Positions 21,436 to 33,168 of a stretch of DNA of 64,000 bases are shown piece after piece. Every line of letters begins with the position of its first letter. The stretch's first letter is position 1. The notes under the pieces are model-generated. The model was not told where the DNA came from. It saw only the letters and a program-made list of their open reading frames with translations, and did no database searches. A program made the position numbers and the translations under genes. Source of the DNA: Nissolia schottii (taxonomy: Eukaryota; Streptophyta; Magnoliopsida; Fabales; Fabaceae); contig QANU01001262.1 of assembly GCA_003254905.1 (NCBI GenBank), forward strand, positions 49,362 through 113,361, written 5' to 3'.

Positions 21436-24400
21436 ATGGGAACGACGGTGGGCCTGGCGCCTGGGCTTTCCCGGAAGCTGAAGAAGGTTCTAGAATCGAG
21501 GACGGACACGCCGGATATCTTGTCCTCCCTCAACACGCTCTCTTCCTTCTACGAAGAGAACACTCCCCAGTCGCGCCGCAACCTCCGATCCACCATCGAG
21601 AAGCGCTCTCTCTCCATCAACCGCGAGTTCCTCGACGCTTCTCACGCCGCGCAACTGGTAACTCCGTTCTTCTTCTTCTTCGTCTTATTCTTCTTGCGCA
21701 CATAGCTTGATTTGGCATTCGAGCTGTTCTGATCCGATCCGATGTTTTTTTTTTCTCTCTGTGAAATGTGTGTTTGTTAGGCTTTGGATAGCGTGGAGAA
21801 CGAGGTCAATGCGCTCGCGGAGTGTTGCGACAGGTGTGGCTTTCCGTTTCGAATGGTTCCGTAGTTGCAATTTGTTGTTTGCTTGTTTATGTTAAGAAGT
21901 AGTTGCTTTGATTCCGAGTGTTGTTGCGACGAAACTTTGAAGGGAGCTCAGGTATTTGTGCTTAGTAGCGTTGTTGGGCTGAGTTCACTTCTGCTTCTGC
22001 AGGAATTGCTCATATGGACTTTAATCCTAGAAGAATGTATTCAAAATGAGATAACAGTCTGAAATCATAACTAATTAATTTCTTTTCTATTTGTATGTAT
22101 ATCTGCATGAAGCCATGAAGTTGAAGCACATAGACTATTCACTCAATGATTATGAGTTATTGGAAGTGTTAGAGTTTAGAACAAACGAACAATACTTGTT
22201 TTATGCAATGGAATAGGTTATTGTGTTTTAGAAATAATGTGACCAATTTGTTGAAGAATGAGGTTTGTTTAGGAGATGGCTGATATGTTTGAAGTCAAGA
22301 ATTGTCACTTTTATGGGACACTGTCTTCATTTGCTACTCCACGGGCATTTTAGTTGTAGGTGAAGGATAATATTGCTGTTAAGAGGAGATAATTTCTGTG
22401 ATCTGGCATTGAACAATTTAGGCAATACACTTGTTATTAGTCACAACTAGGATTATCTGCTTCTTGTTTGTATCTATTTATTTTATTGTTCAGGTTCCAT
22501 GTGCATAGATGCCTTTCATAAATGCAGAAACTGGTGTTTTATTTGCAGAAAATAAGTCGAAAGATTTGTTTTAATTAGGAAATAATGTGCTTGTCAGCAC
22601 TTAGTTTGTATCTATAGGGTTCGGGTTCCTATCACAAATGCTGTTCTATCAATTCACATGGTATGAGATTCTGGAGATTTTGGTGGGTGATTTGGCTAAA
22701 ATAATGAAGTTTGCTAAGTTTTGCGCAAGGCAGTTCCATGATAGCAAGTGAGCTAGAGCTGAATGTGGTTTGAGGTCAAGACAATTTCTGTATTTAGTGT
22801 GAGATGTTGATTTATGGATCTTAAATGATTTAGTAGTGCAGCTCCAGAAACATTAGGTCAGGAGTGATGATCTGTTCAGCACTTTGTTAGGTTTAAGATT
22901 TTGAATTTTGCCTTAGAGCATATCGAGTTTACCTTTGAAATTGTCTTATTGTTCTCTCAGTGAGAATAAATTCTTCATTTTGTTAGTCTGTAGATCTTTT
23001 GATAAAATTTTAGGTTTTATATTTTTGCAGAATAGCAAAGGCTTTGAATAGTTGTAGTGCTAGCACAGGTGACATTATCAACACCACAGAGAGGCTCAAA
23101 CAAGAGCTTGAAACTACTACACAAAGACAAGAGATTGTGGCATGTTTCCTACGTGATTATCAGCTCTCCCCTGAAGAGGTTTAAATTATTGTTTGATGTC
23201 TTGCCTATTATTGATTTATGGCTTTATGAATTAATTATGGGATAATCGTACAATGTTCATGCTTACAATTAATTGTTGATCGTCTGTAGATAAATGCACT
23301 TAGAGATGAAGAGTTGAATGAAAACTTTTTCAAGGCACTTTCTCATGTTCAAGAGATTCACGCCAACTGCAAGGTGTTGCTTAGGACACATCATCAGGTA
23401 ATCTTCTTGTTCTATCTATCTCCTTATCCTATTTTCACTCGTCAGCTGTGTGGAATTCTACACATGTTGGCTCATGGCTGAAGTCTGAATCCATGATGCC
23501 TATAAGATGAGTTTACCTATAAATACTATGCATGCTCTCGGGCTAAATCTTCTATCCTTGACGTAAGTGGTGAGAGTTCTGCCAGCTGGCTGTTGGTGCA
23601 AGTTTGGAAATGTTCTTAAAAAGATAATGTGGAAAAGACTTGCATTATATTTGTGCTTTCAACTATCCATAGATATTCTTGTGCAACTGGGGAAGAAAAC
23701 GGAGTTACACATCAGACGTTAATGAAAACTTCATAGTTGCATAAGCTATGTAAACTTATTATTCATTTATTTGAAGCAATTAGTACTTAATCAACACTTG
23801 AACTTTCAAAGTCCTGGTTGTATGAGTGCCAATGATTTCCTTTCAATATGGACAACTCAAAGTCCAAACTATGATATTTAGTTGGAGCCTATATTTATAT
23901 TAATAATTTACTTAATTTTAAAGTAAGAAGTGTCCTGCCATCATCAAATTTAAATACATGTATCTGCAAATCAGTATCCCGTTAAAGGTCATCTAGTGGG
24001 CAGGAATCTGCACGATTAAACATTAGGAAAATACGAATTTTTGAAATAAATTCTACCTGAAGTCCTGAACTTTCTTTTGAGGACAACATGCTTCAGTCAC
24101 TTCGTATATGGCTTAGCTTCTTCCCTTCTTCTAGTATTAGTATGGTCCTTAATGTATCATGACCCTAGACAAGTTGGATAAACCAATCAAGGTTTGCTGT
24201 AATGATGGTTTCGTTGCTGTATTACCAATTTGTGTTTTATGTGGTGAGCAATCTTTATGCATTGTGCAATACCCTTTCCCATTGTATACGATTGAACAAC
24301 ATGAGATACATGCCATTGCAGCGTGCTGGTTTAGAGCTGATGGATATGATGGCTGTGTATCAAGAAGGAGCTTATGAGCGCCTATGCAGGTAAACATTCA

Positions 24401-27400
24401 TCTACTTCAGGATCATTTGGCTAGAGCATGTGTGTGATTTATATACATGTATGAAGTTTGAATAAGGCTTGCATGTATTGCTGATATAATGTCAAAAATA
24501 GACATTTCCTATCTTGTAAGTTTTCTTATGGACTCATTGTGAGGTTGTTCCTTTTTTTAGATTGGCTAGTTTGATGATATATGTAACTACTCATATTCTG
24601 TATTTGTAGGTGGGTTCAGGCAGAATGTAGAAGATTGGGTGATACTGACAACCCGGAAGTTAGTGAGCTTCTGAAGACAGCTGTGCGGTACCTCAAGGAA
24701 AGATCTGTCCTTTTCAAATATTGTGCAGAAGAGGTAATTTTATTGTGGATTTAATCAACTTACTGAAAAATTGGCAAATCTAGTTTTTTTTTTTTTTTTG
24801 GGATTAGAAACCAGTCATATTCCATATCAGAATTGAGATATTTCATATCACAAAAAATTATAATGCACCAACAAATGAAATCATGATACCATAATTGTTG
24901 GTGTCCCTCCTGTCAATGATACAATCTATAGAATTTATGTATTATCAAATTTGAAACTTGGATTGTCTTTATCATCATTTTATTTGCTCATTATAAATTA
25001 CTGATTTACTAAATTTTGCAGGTAGCCAATATGAGACACAATGCACTATTTCGAAGATTTATTAGTGCTCTTACACGTGGGGGACCTGGTGGATTGCCTC
25101 GACCAATTGAAGTGCATGCTCATGACCCATTACGTTATGTTGGTGACATGCTAGGCTGGTTGCATCAGGTATGGCATCAAAGCATTGTGGATGGATGCTC
25201 AAAATCACTTCTGAATGCTGTTTTTCTATCATGGTTTATCTGTTCATTATATATTTTTTGTATGCATGCAGGCTTTGGCGTCTGAACGTGAACTTGTGCT
25301 TGTTTTACTTGATCCAGATGCAACTGTGGATACTGGCCCAACAGCGAAGCAATTCTCCAATAACTCTGAGAACTCTGGGAAGACAGAATCTGACTTGATG
25401 TTTGTTCTTGATAGAATTTTTGAAGGAGTATGTAGGCCGTTTAAACTGAGAGTTGAACAAGTTTTACAATCTCAGCCGAGTCTGATAGTCTCTTACAAAC
25501 TGAGTAATACCCTTGAATTTTACAGCTACACTGTGAGTTGTTATCTCAATTCAGCTTTCATGATAGTAAAAATCCGTATTTGTCTGTGTGACTGCTTCTG
25601 GTCTTATAGATTGCAGATTTACTTGGGCGAGAAACTGCACTTTGCAATACACTATGGGTGCTTAAAGATGCTACTCAGAAAACATTTTTTGATATTTTGA
25701 AAGGCAGAGGAGAAAAGCTTTTACGATATCCCCCACTTGTGGCTGTTGATCTTTCCCCACCACCAGCAGTGAGGGAAGGAGTATCTGTACTTCTTGAAAT
25801 TATTGACACCTATAACGGCATGATGGTTCCTGCTTCTGGCCAAAAACCTGCTTTTGATCCAGTTATATCTGCTATACTGGATCCAATAATTCAGGTATGT
25901 TACTTAATCTGGTTCCTGCATTTGATACTAGGATCTTTATGTATAGTCACGAAACAAGTTGATGCAAAGTTGCAAAAATGGTGCTCTAAAATTTGAACTT
26001 TCTTTGTGATGTCATATTGTTTCTTACGTGATAGTAATGTTTGAAGTTCCTAGCACTCATCTTGGTAGTTATATATGACCATATGACATAGTGCAACCTG
26101 CAAATGTGTGTAAAATCGCTGCACTTGGGTTCCTTGATATTTACTTAAAACTTTGAGAGGTCCTTGTCCTTATGAGCTAAATTGTGCTCTTTCATAAACA
26201 CTGTACAGTTTGCACATTGCATCAAGTTTTATGTGGTTTTCTTCCCTTGTTTCAATCATTTCTTATTCCAAATATAATGTTGCCTGGCGCTGAACTTATT
26301 TCTGCAACTTTCCTGGTTATTGCCTGACTGATTTATTAGATATATGCAGGCTATTGAATTTGTGAATATTGGCTGTAATTTTAATGAATCATAGGATATC
26401 ATAGCTGCCTATTTGTTGCAGATGTGTGAACAAGCAGCAGAGGCACACAAGTCGAAGGGAGTTGGCCACTCATCAAGAAGGAATAGGATGAGTTCTGACT
26501 CTGGTCAACTTACCAGATCCTCTGTTGATGCAATATTGTCTAGTAGCAGTCCTGCTTCAACCTCACAGGTCCGTGCTTGCTCTTTCACTACTATTTTTTT
26601 TTTTTTGCACTATTTATGCTTTTATACTGCCCATGTTAGTGCACGAGACCATGTTTAACTCCTGCAAGAAATTAAATAAAAGTTCATTTGGAAACTAGGC
26701 ACCAAAATTGAAATATTCTGTAATGTTGCCGGGACTTCTCTCAAAGAAATTCCTTGTCATGTCCATAAATGTAAAATCATGTGGACTAACTAGTAAAGTT
26801 TCGTGTCTCATTGTCCAATTTTCAAATGTTTTTTCTTTTGTAATTATTAGTGTCTGATTTGGACTTGCAAATAAAGTGGAAGAAATTAATGCAAGATCTT
26901 AAGCACGTGAAAACTTAAAGCTGTCACCCTCTGGACTTTTTTTGATTATTTCCTTTTAGAACTTTTATCAAATTGACTAACTTTGGGTTGAGTTGACATT
27001 TGCCTTCATCTTCTAATGCCATGCTGTTTTGGCAGACTAGCGAGACCCCCTCCAAGATCTTTCTCATTAATTGCTTGTGTGCTATTCAACAACCTTTATC
27101 TCGGCATGAGGCTGCTGCTGAGTATGTGAAAAGGCTTGGAGCAATGATTGATAATCACTTGCGTGTACTTGTGGACAAAGAAGTTGATGCAATCTTAAGA
27201 AGATGTAATTTATCCGAAAAGATGCCTCATTTCCTTAATTCGATTAACCAGGCGGGAGACAATGAAGTTCGGACCCCGTTGGCTGAGATGGAGGACACTA
27301 GTCCAGCCATTCTTTCAGAGTGTTTGAAGGCTCTGTTTGGTCTTATTTTGGGAAACGAAAGTTCCCTACCTGAATTTGAGCAGATGCAGGTTCCAAGGTT

Positions 27401-27554
27401 GCGTTCTGAAGCTTCTATAGGGGTGGCCAGGTCACTGGCCGAAGCTTATGAGCTTCTTTACGAGGCAATCATGGATCCCAAGAATGGCTATCCCGACCCC
27501 AGGTCGCTGGCAAGGCATCCTCCTAATCAGATAAGAACCATTTTAGGAATATGA
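21436..27554 (+). CDS. COG6: Conserved oligomeric Golgi complex subunit 6 (COG6)
   Basis: The gene encodes a 693-residue COG6 protein, part of lobe B of the eight-subunit COG tether that guides retrograde vesicles within the Golgi and so maintains glycosylation enzymes. Eleven coding exons join in frame with GT-AG introns: 21436-21657, 21781-21833, 23031-23178, 23290-23397, 24322-24389, 24610-24733, 25022-25168, 25272-25532, 25610-25894, 26422-26568 and 27036-27554. The N-terminal part (about residues 25-200) is helical and coiled-coil-like ([40 protein letters not shown]). The middle contains [20 protein letters not shown] and [19 protein letters not shown], diagnostic of the family, and the C-terminus ends [12 protein letters not shown]. 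Length matches plant COG6 (about 680 residues). The start follows a purine-rich leader and is the first ATG of the conserved frame. No break is seen. Confidence 0.96.
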
Positions 27555-27810
27555 GTTATATTACCATGTTTTGCTCCTACCCCATGCTTGTTTTGTTTCT
27601 TAATTACGTAAATATCTTTTCTTTCTTTATCTCTCTGTCTCTCTCTCCCGTCACTCCGGCGTTTGAAATTGTATTGTTATACAACAAATAAGTTTTGTGA
27701 TGTACTTGACTTTTGAGATACAAAATATTAAAATTCGTATAATGTTGTTATTAATGAATTATATATTGTTATGATTAGATTCCAGGAAATGCTTTTAGAA
27801 ATTTTTGTGG

Positions 27811-28214
27811 GGGTAAATTTCACTTAATTTATTTATTTTTAATAATTTTTATAACTAAATTCATCAAATTTTGTTATAATTTCATGATCTAATATGACAT
27901 ATTAATAAATTATATGATCTAATATGATAAATTAATATTGGGGATTACTCTGGTACTTTATCAAATATAAGGATATTAGTACATTATGATTATCTATGAC
28001 TAAGAATCAACCATGTCTCCCATTAATTGTAAATTGTCCCATTAATTGTAAATACTTATTATTTTAAACCTGGAAGTAAATCATGATTGTTGATTTGATT
28101 AATGAAAAATTTATTACGATCATATAAAACATGAAATGATAACAAAATTTGATGAATTTAATTATAAAAATTATCAAAAAAAATAGATAAATAAAGTGGC
28201 ATAGGATATTTACT
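27811..28214. mobile_element. Long-TIR MITE (~400 bp) with an embedded dispersed repeat
   Basis: The left arm (about 27811-27915) and right arm (about 28095-28214) are inverted copies of each other, about 80-85% alike by eye, for example both reading AAATTCATCAAATTTTGTTAT in the same sense after inversion. The end GGGTAAATTTCAC resembles the MITE at 7490. The centre holds a GGGGATTACTCTGGTAC segment (about 27943-28085), which also occurs at 31396. That segment contains a small duplication, CCCATTAATTGTAAAT twice. No clean target duplication was found. Confidence 0.55.
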
Positions 28215-28683
28215 CTATAGGATATTTGAAAAATCACCATCTTAATAAAGAAGAAAGACATTTTATTTTTTATTTTATTTCTTCAAATGTTAAATGTCAA
28301 TCATCATAGGTTAATTTTTATACTCATGGGTTAAGTCCGTTTATCATTACTCATTTTGATAATATCATTGCAAAGAAGAAAGGCATATGAACGATTAGTT
28401 TGGAATTTTTTAGACATGTCTTTTTTGGGAATGATTTTTGTGGAATGGTTGCACCTGGTAATGCATTTCTGCCTCTCGTTATGTTACTAGGGGATACACT
28501 ATTTCCTCCCACCTTTTTGTCATTTATGTGGAAAGGCTTGTTCGATGCATAACTATGCCGTGGACAGAGACTTCCTTTGTTCGCAGAAGATTTCGTGGTT
28601 CAGCATGATGTGATCCCTAAGTTCTTTGCAATCAAGAAAAACGAATGATAACCGATCCTCACTTATCGGTCAAGCGTTAGAAT

Positions 28684-29048
28684 TAGGGCTGTCAAAATGG
28701 GTCCGACCCGTTTATCGGGTTAAATGGACGGGTTTTACATGTAAAAATTAGGCCCGTGAAAATTTGAAAAAAATTGGACCAGCCTGTTTAAGCCCGGCCC
28801 GTTTGGCCCGCGGGCTGGCCCGTTTACCCGTGAATTTTGTTATAAAAAATTTCTAATAATTTTTTTTGAATTTTTAAAAATTTTTTAAAAAAATAAACAG
28901 GCTGGCGGGCGGCCCATTTAGGCCCACACACCGACCATAAACGAGCCGGGCCTGAAAAATATGCATATTTTTGACCCAGCTCATTTAGGCCCACGGGCCT
29001 TAACGGGCAAGCCTAAACAGGCCGGGCCCGCCCGTTTTGACACCCCTA
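28684..29048. mobile_element. hAT-superfamily MITE (365 bp) with 8-bp target duplication
   Basis: The ends are TAGGGCTGTCAAAA and, inverted, TAGGGGTGTCAAAA. A perfect 8-bp duplication, GTTAGAAT, flanks it at 28676-28683 and 29049-29056, diagnostic of hAT elements. The interior is unusually GC-rich and internally palindromic, with repeated GGCCCG and CGGGCC blocks; it has no coding capacity. Confidence 0.88.
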
Positions 29049-29759
29049 GTTAGAATAATGCCTCAGTGACGACTATTGGAAACAGGCGAGATAATAACAT
29101 TCGCAAATGTGTGTGTTTATTGTGGGTTTTATTACAGTGAACTTCATCACATTAACTGTTTACCACCCACCGTATCACTTGGCTACAAGTTTATGTTCAT
29201 TCGGAAGATAATACCATAACGACAAATAAAAATATGCATGCATTTAAAAAATAGTTGTGCTACATGTGCACCAAATATTGTCCTAACGTTTAGTCACCAC
29301 TGTTTTAAATATACTATGGCGCACTAATAATAAAATAATTGCCATTAATTATGAGTATTTTTACGTATAATAATACGTTAGTCGTACGTACACTCATTTG
29401 TTGTCCACGTAGAATTTTTCTTTAAAAAATGTTGGTAGCTTAATATGTGAAAATGACCCCGTAGGAACCTGCATCGACCTGAGGAAGAGAACGTTCTCTC
29501 AAGCCTACCTTTTGGTTCATATGGACTTATTGACGTCCTTTTGTTTTCTTTTCTTCACTTCAATATTCAATTATTTTAAGTATAATCATCTTTGACTTTG
29601 TGATTCAATGGTAGATTGATGAGGTAGTACATGGTCAGCAGAAAATAAATGTAGGTGAAATTTGATGGCCTCCCTTCTGCCAAGGTAAGTTGAACTAACC
29701 AATACTTCCCTCAACAACATTTTATCAAACATTTTGAAACACCACCAAATTGACTCAAC

Positions 29760-29767
29760 TATATATA
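29760..29767 (+). promoter_or_regulatory. TATA box of the proline-rich protein gene
   Basis: CTATATATACC lies 68-75 bases before the ATG of the small proline-rich gene, giving a predicted leader of about 40-45 bases. Confidence 0.65.
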
Positions 29768-29834
29768 CCCCCATTTAGATTCTCCCTAATTCAATTGAGC
29801 TCATCAAAACAATATCCCAAGATCTTTCAGAAAA

Positions 29835-30152
29835 ATGGCAGCTTCAAAGCAATATCATGTCATCCTTTGTATGGTAGTGGCAATTTTATTGTCAAGCCCC
29901 AAAATCAGCCTAGCAGCTCGTCACCTCCTTCAGACACCAACTCTTCCTGCCCTTCCACCATTGCCCCCTTTGCCTTCACAGCCAAGTTTCCCAAAAGCCA
30001 CACTCCCGCCATTACCAAGTCAAATCCCAAAACTGACAATGCCGCCGTTGCCGAGCAACCAAATGCCATCTCAATTGCCCTCCTTCCCTAGCATGCTGCC
30101 TCCTCTGCCCACCATCCCGACATCTCTCTCTCCACCACCCCCATCAAATTAA
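29835..30152 (+). CDS. Small secreted proline-rich cell-wall protein (PELPK-like)
   Basis: This is an intronless gene for 105 residues. Residues 1-27 form a clear signal peptide (charged start, hydrophobic core CMVVAILL, cleavage likely after SLA). The mature part starts ARHLLQ and is about one third proline, with repeated PPLP or PPLPS blocks (PPLPPLPS, LPPLPSQIPK, PPLPSN, LPPLPTIPT) and a Ser-Pro-rich end. There is no cysteine and no transmembrane segment after the signal. Known relatives are short apoplastic proline-rich and PELPK-type proteins with roles in walls and stress; the exact role here is unknown. A TATA box lies 70 bases upstream. The frame was chosen because it alone has a signal peptide; other frames over the same bases are by-products. 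Confidence 0.85.
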   Translation: MAASKQYHVILCMVVAILLSSPKISLAARHLLQTPTLPALPPLPPLPSQPSFPKATLPPLPSQIPKLTMPPLPSNQMPSQLPSFPSMLPPLPTIPTSLSPPPPSN

Positions 30153-33100
30153 ACAGGCTGCTTTGGATTATGTTGGGATGTTGTGTTTGTTTGAACATTG
30201 ATTCTGCTCTTTTGGCTCTATCTATCGGTGTCCTTTGAGAGAGCTTCTTGGTCATTTCATACTTCAAATTTTATGTTTTACTTTTTGTGTTCCTAGGGTC
30301 ATTCTTAATTTGTTGAAAATCATGAGTGCCCGATGATATTGATGGTTGCCTCTGTGTATCTCGTGTTACAGATATTTATAATACTATGTGATGTCATTGT
30401 TTATCTTTATCGATCATGGTCATTACTATTATTATTAATCGATTATTATGACATACTATAGTATCAAAAGTGTGATGTCCGTCATTACGCAATTTAAGTA
30501 TGGAGTATATTGATTTAACAAAAAAAATTATATGGCTTAAAAATAAATTTTAACTGTATCTTTGAATTAAAAAATTTAAACTATTAAATCTGTTTGATGT
30601 GTGTGTCTATATATATATATCTTTCTTTTGTAATTTATTGCCACAGTAAAAATTTTAAAAATATATTCAAAAAGTAGCTCACAATTAAAAGTGATAATGG
30701 GACAACGTGAGAGTAGGGGATAGTTCCCTATCCTCGAATAGTTACTTGTTTTTTACTATTATACAAATAAATGGGTGCTACCTATCAATTCCATTATAAG
30801 AAAATTTTAACAATATGAACTCAAACCGTGATAAGAATTTTTTGAAATTTGTTGAAACTCATGTCAATGAAGTTCTCAAAGAATAACCTACATAGATTCG
30901 ACAACTTTAAACACTGAAAGTAAAAAATCATTAAATGATGTTATATTTATGAAAAATGAAATGATGTTGACCCATGTATCATTTATATTTATATATTTAT
31001 ACTTATAATTATGTATGTTATATTTCATGCAATGATGCAATTTAAAATCATGAGAAAAGGAAAGGAACAACTTAAATGTTATTTAAAATGTTGTTGATTA
31101 CAAATGATTCTATTTAAAGTAATAACTCATTTTTATATAATTAGTAGTAAGGATAAGGATTCGTATTTATTAATTTTTTTTATTAAATTTCATCCTATAT
31201 TAATAATATTATGATTTTATCATATTTTTAAAAAAATGTGGTTAATTAGTGTGATTTTGACACATGATTTTTGTTTGCCACTGTAGCATGTTTGTGGAGA
31301 GTGGACTTGATGGATTTTAGTATATTATATTTTAGTATATTATAATTATAATGATATATAATATGTATATTTATAATAGTATATAACATGTTATAATAGG
31401 GGATTACTTCGGTACCCTATCAAATTCAAGAGTATTATTACCCTATGATTATCTATGGGTAAGAATCAACCACGTGTTCTATTAACTCTAAATACTTATT
31501 ATTTTTAAACTTAAAAGTAAGTCATGGCCGTTGAAATATAAAAAGGTATCGGTATCCTTGTAAAAACATGAGTACTGAACGAAGAACCATTATAATAATA
31601 ATAATTATTATCAATATGATTAAATACGCAAGATTTGATTCTCCAATTTAATTAATAATATTAAATTTTTAATTAATAAAAAACATAAAATAAATTAATA
31701 ACAAAATAAAAATTAAATGTTATTTGGATTGCGTAGGATTTAAAATTTTATTTAAGGTAATAAGTATATTAGTAATGATAATGGTCGGGGATGATGATAT
31801 CAAGAAGAAAATTACCATATCATCAGTTTGGTGGAGAATCAATCTAATAACATTTTCATTTTTATTAAAAGAAAATTAAGTGGACCTGGAAATCGCTTCG
31901 AAGTTAGGGAAAAAAAATCACTAAAATTTAATAAACACAACATAAATCAAAGTATGGTGTATTATGACTATTATTCTTTTTTGGGTAAGAAGTTTGGTCC
32001 ACACAAAGATCTAAAGATCTAAAATTTAAGAAACACAACATATTTTTTGTTCGATATTTCTTATTAAGGCTTAAGTCAAAGAAGGCAAGCAAATGGGATC
32101 ATAACACCACCAACCGATAGTTAAAGCTAATCATTAACAAAATCTGCTATAATTAATAATGAGTACATAATTGAATTCCTTAAATACGGCTTAATAGAGA
32201 CTAACAAAAATTTCTAGTTACTTTTTGAACAAGAGAAGATTTTTGCTCTCATCTTTTTAATTTTGTTACTTTAATGAATGTTGGTAATTTAAAATGTAAA
32301 GATGGCCCACATTTATTAATGTCATACAATAAAGAGAATACTCTAATTAGTTCTAAACTTTTAACCAAAAAAAAAAACTTCAATTGGTCTTTCTTAGTCT
32401 CTAAACATTTAAGAAAAAATGATCATTGAGGGTAACATTTCAAGAAATAATTTGGTTTTTTTTTTGTTAAAGGACCAACGTAAACATTAATAAAAAATTC
32501 AATAACTAATTAGAACAGTCACGGTACAATAAATAAATGAGAGTAACAACTTTGTCTTAGTCAAACACTCTCTCATTTTCAATTAATTATTCACTTTAAA
32601 TTATGCATAAATATTAAAAAAAATAATTAAAAATGGTAGTACTTTACAGAATTAATTTTATTTAATATCTTAATTACTATTTTCTCTCTAATCAAAAGAG
32701 TTTATTTAATAAAAAAATAATTAATATTATCTAAATTTAAAAAAGTTGATAATTATTTATAAAAATATTAAATAAAAAATAAACCATTATTTAAGAACTG
32801 ATAAAAGATATTTCAATGATGTAGACCAAATGCGAGTTGGTGAATTTTGGGAAAATACCACATTGTACGACAAGATCAAAGAACCCCACTTTGGACAACC
32901 TCTCGCCACTAACTTGATTTTGATTGTCATAACCCGAACCAAACGAAGAGCAGCCACACCTACAGATTGGTATTTGCGCTCGTCAAACCCCACAGCCTTT
33001 AACTTGGATCAAATCAAAATCAAGCACCGCTGAGCCTTTCTGTCTTTGTTTATTACGTACCCTTTTGCCTTTCAAACCAAGCAAAAGCATCTTCATTATT

Positions 33101-33168
33101 CTTCTCCTTCAATCAACGAACCACCCCATCTTTCTCTTTCTTTTTTCCTTTGCGTGTTCTGTGTTGTG
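30153..33168. other. Intergenic region between the proline-rich and WAT1-related genes
   Basis: AT-rich; no gene recognised. It holds a second copy of a dispersed repeat (31396-31590), short TA runs, and weakly inverted AACCAAA/TTTGGTT-type sequence around 32345-32515. The WAT1-related leader is probably within about 33030-33168. Confidence 0.55.
31396..31590. repeat. Dispersed repeat, second copy of the GGGGATTAC element
   Basis: From GGGGATTACTTCGGTACC the sequence parallels 27943-28085, sharing TGATTATCTATG, TAAGAATCAACCA and AAATACTTATTATTTT in the same order (roughly 80% alike by eye). Its right part, inverted, gives GGTTCTTCGTTCAGTACTC, which is loosely similar to the left edge, so it may be a small TIR element of about 190 bp. 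Confidence 0.5.

Larger units (their letters stand above)
27555..29834. other. Intergenic region between COG6 and the proline-rich gene
   Basis: It contains the COG6 3' UTR, a long-TIR MITE (27811-28214), a hAT MITE (28684-29048), and then the promoter of the small proline-rich gene. No other gene is seen. Confidence 0.6.

Noticed and set aside
32345-32515. Inverted repeat AACCAAA.../...TTTGGTT
   Set aside because: Pairing is restricted to poly-A/T-rich stretches; it cannot be distinguished from composition bias.
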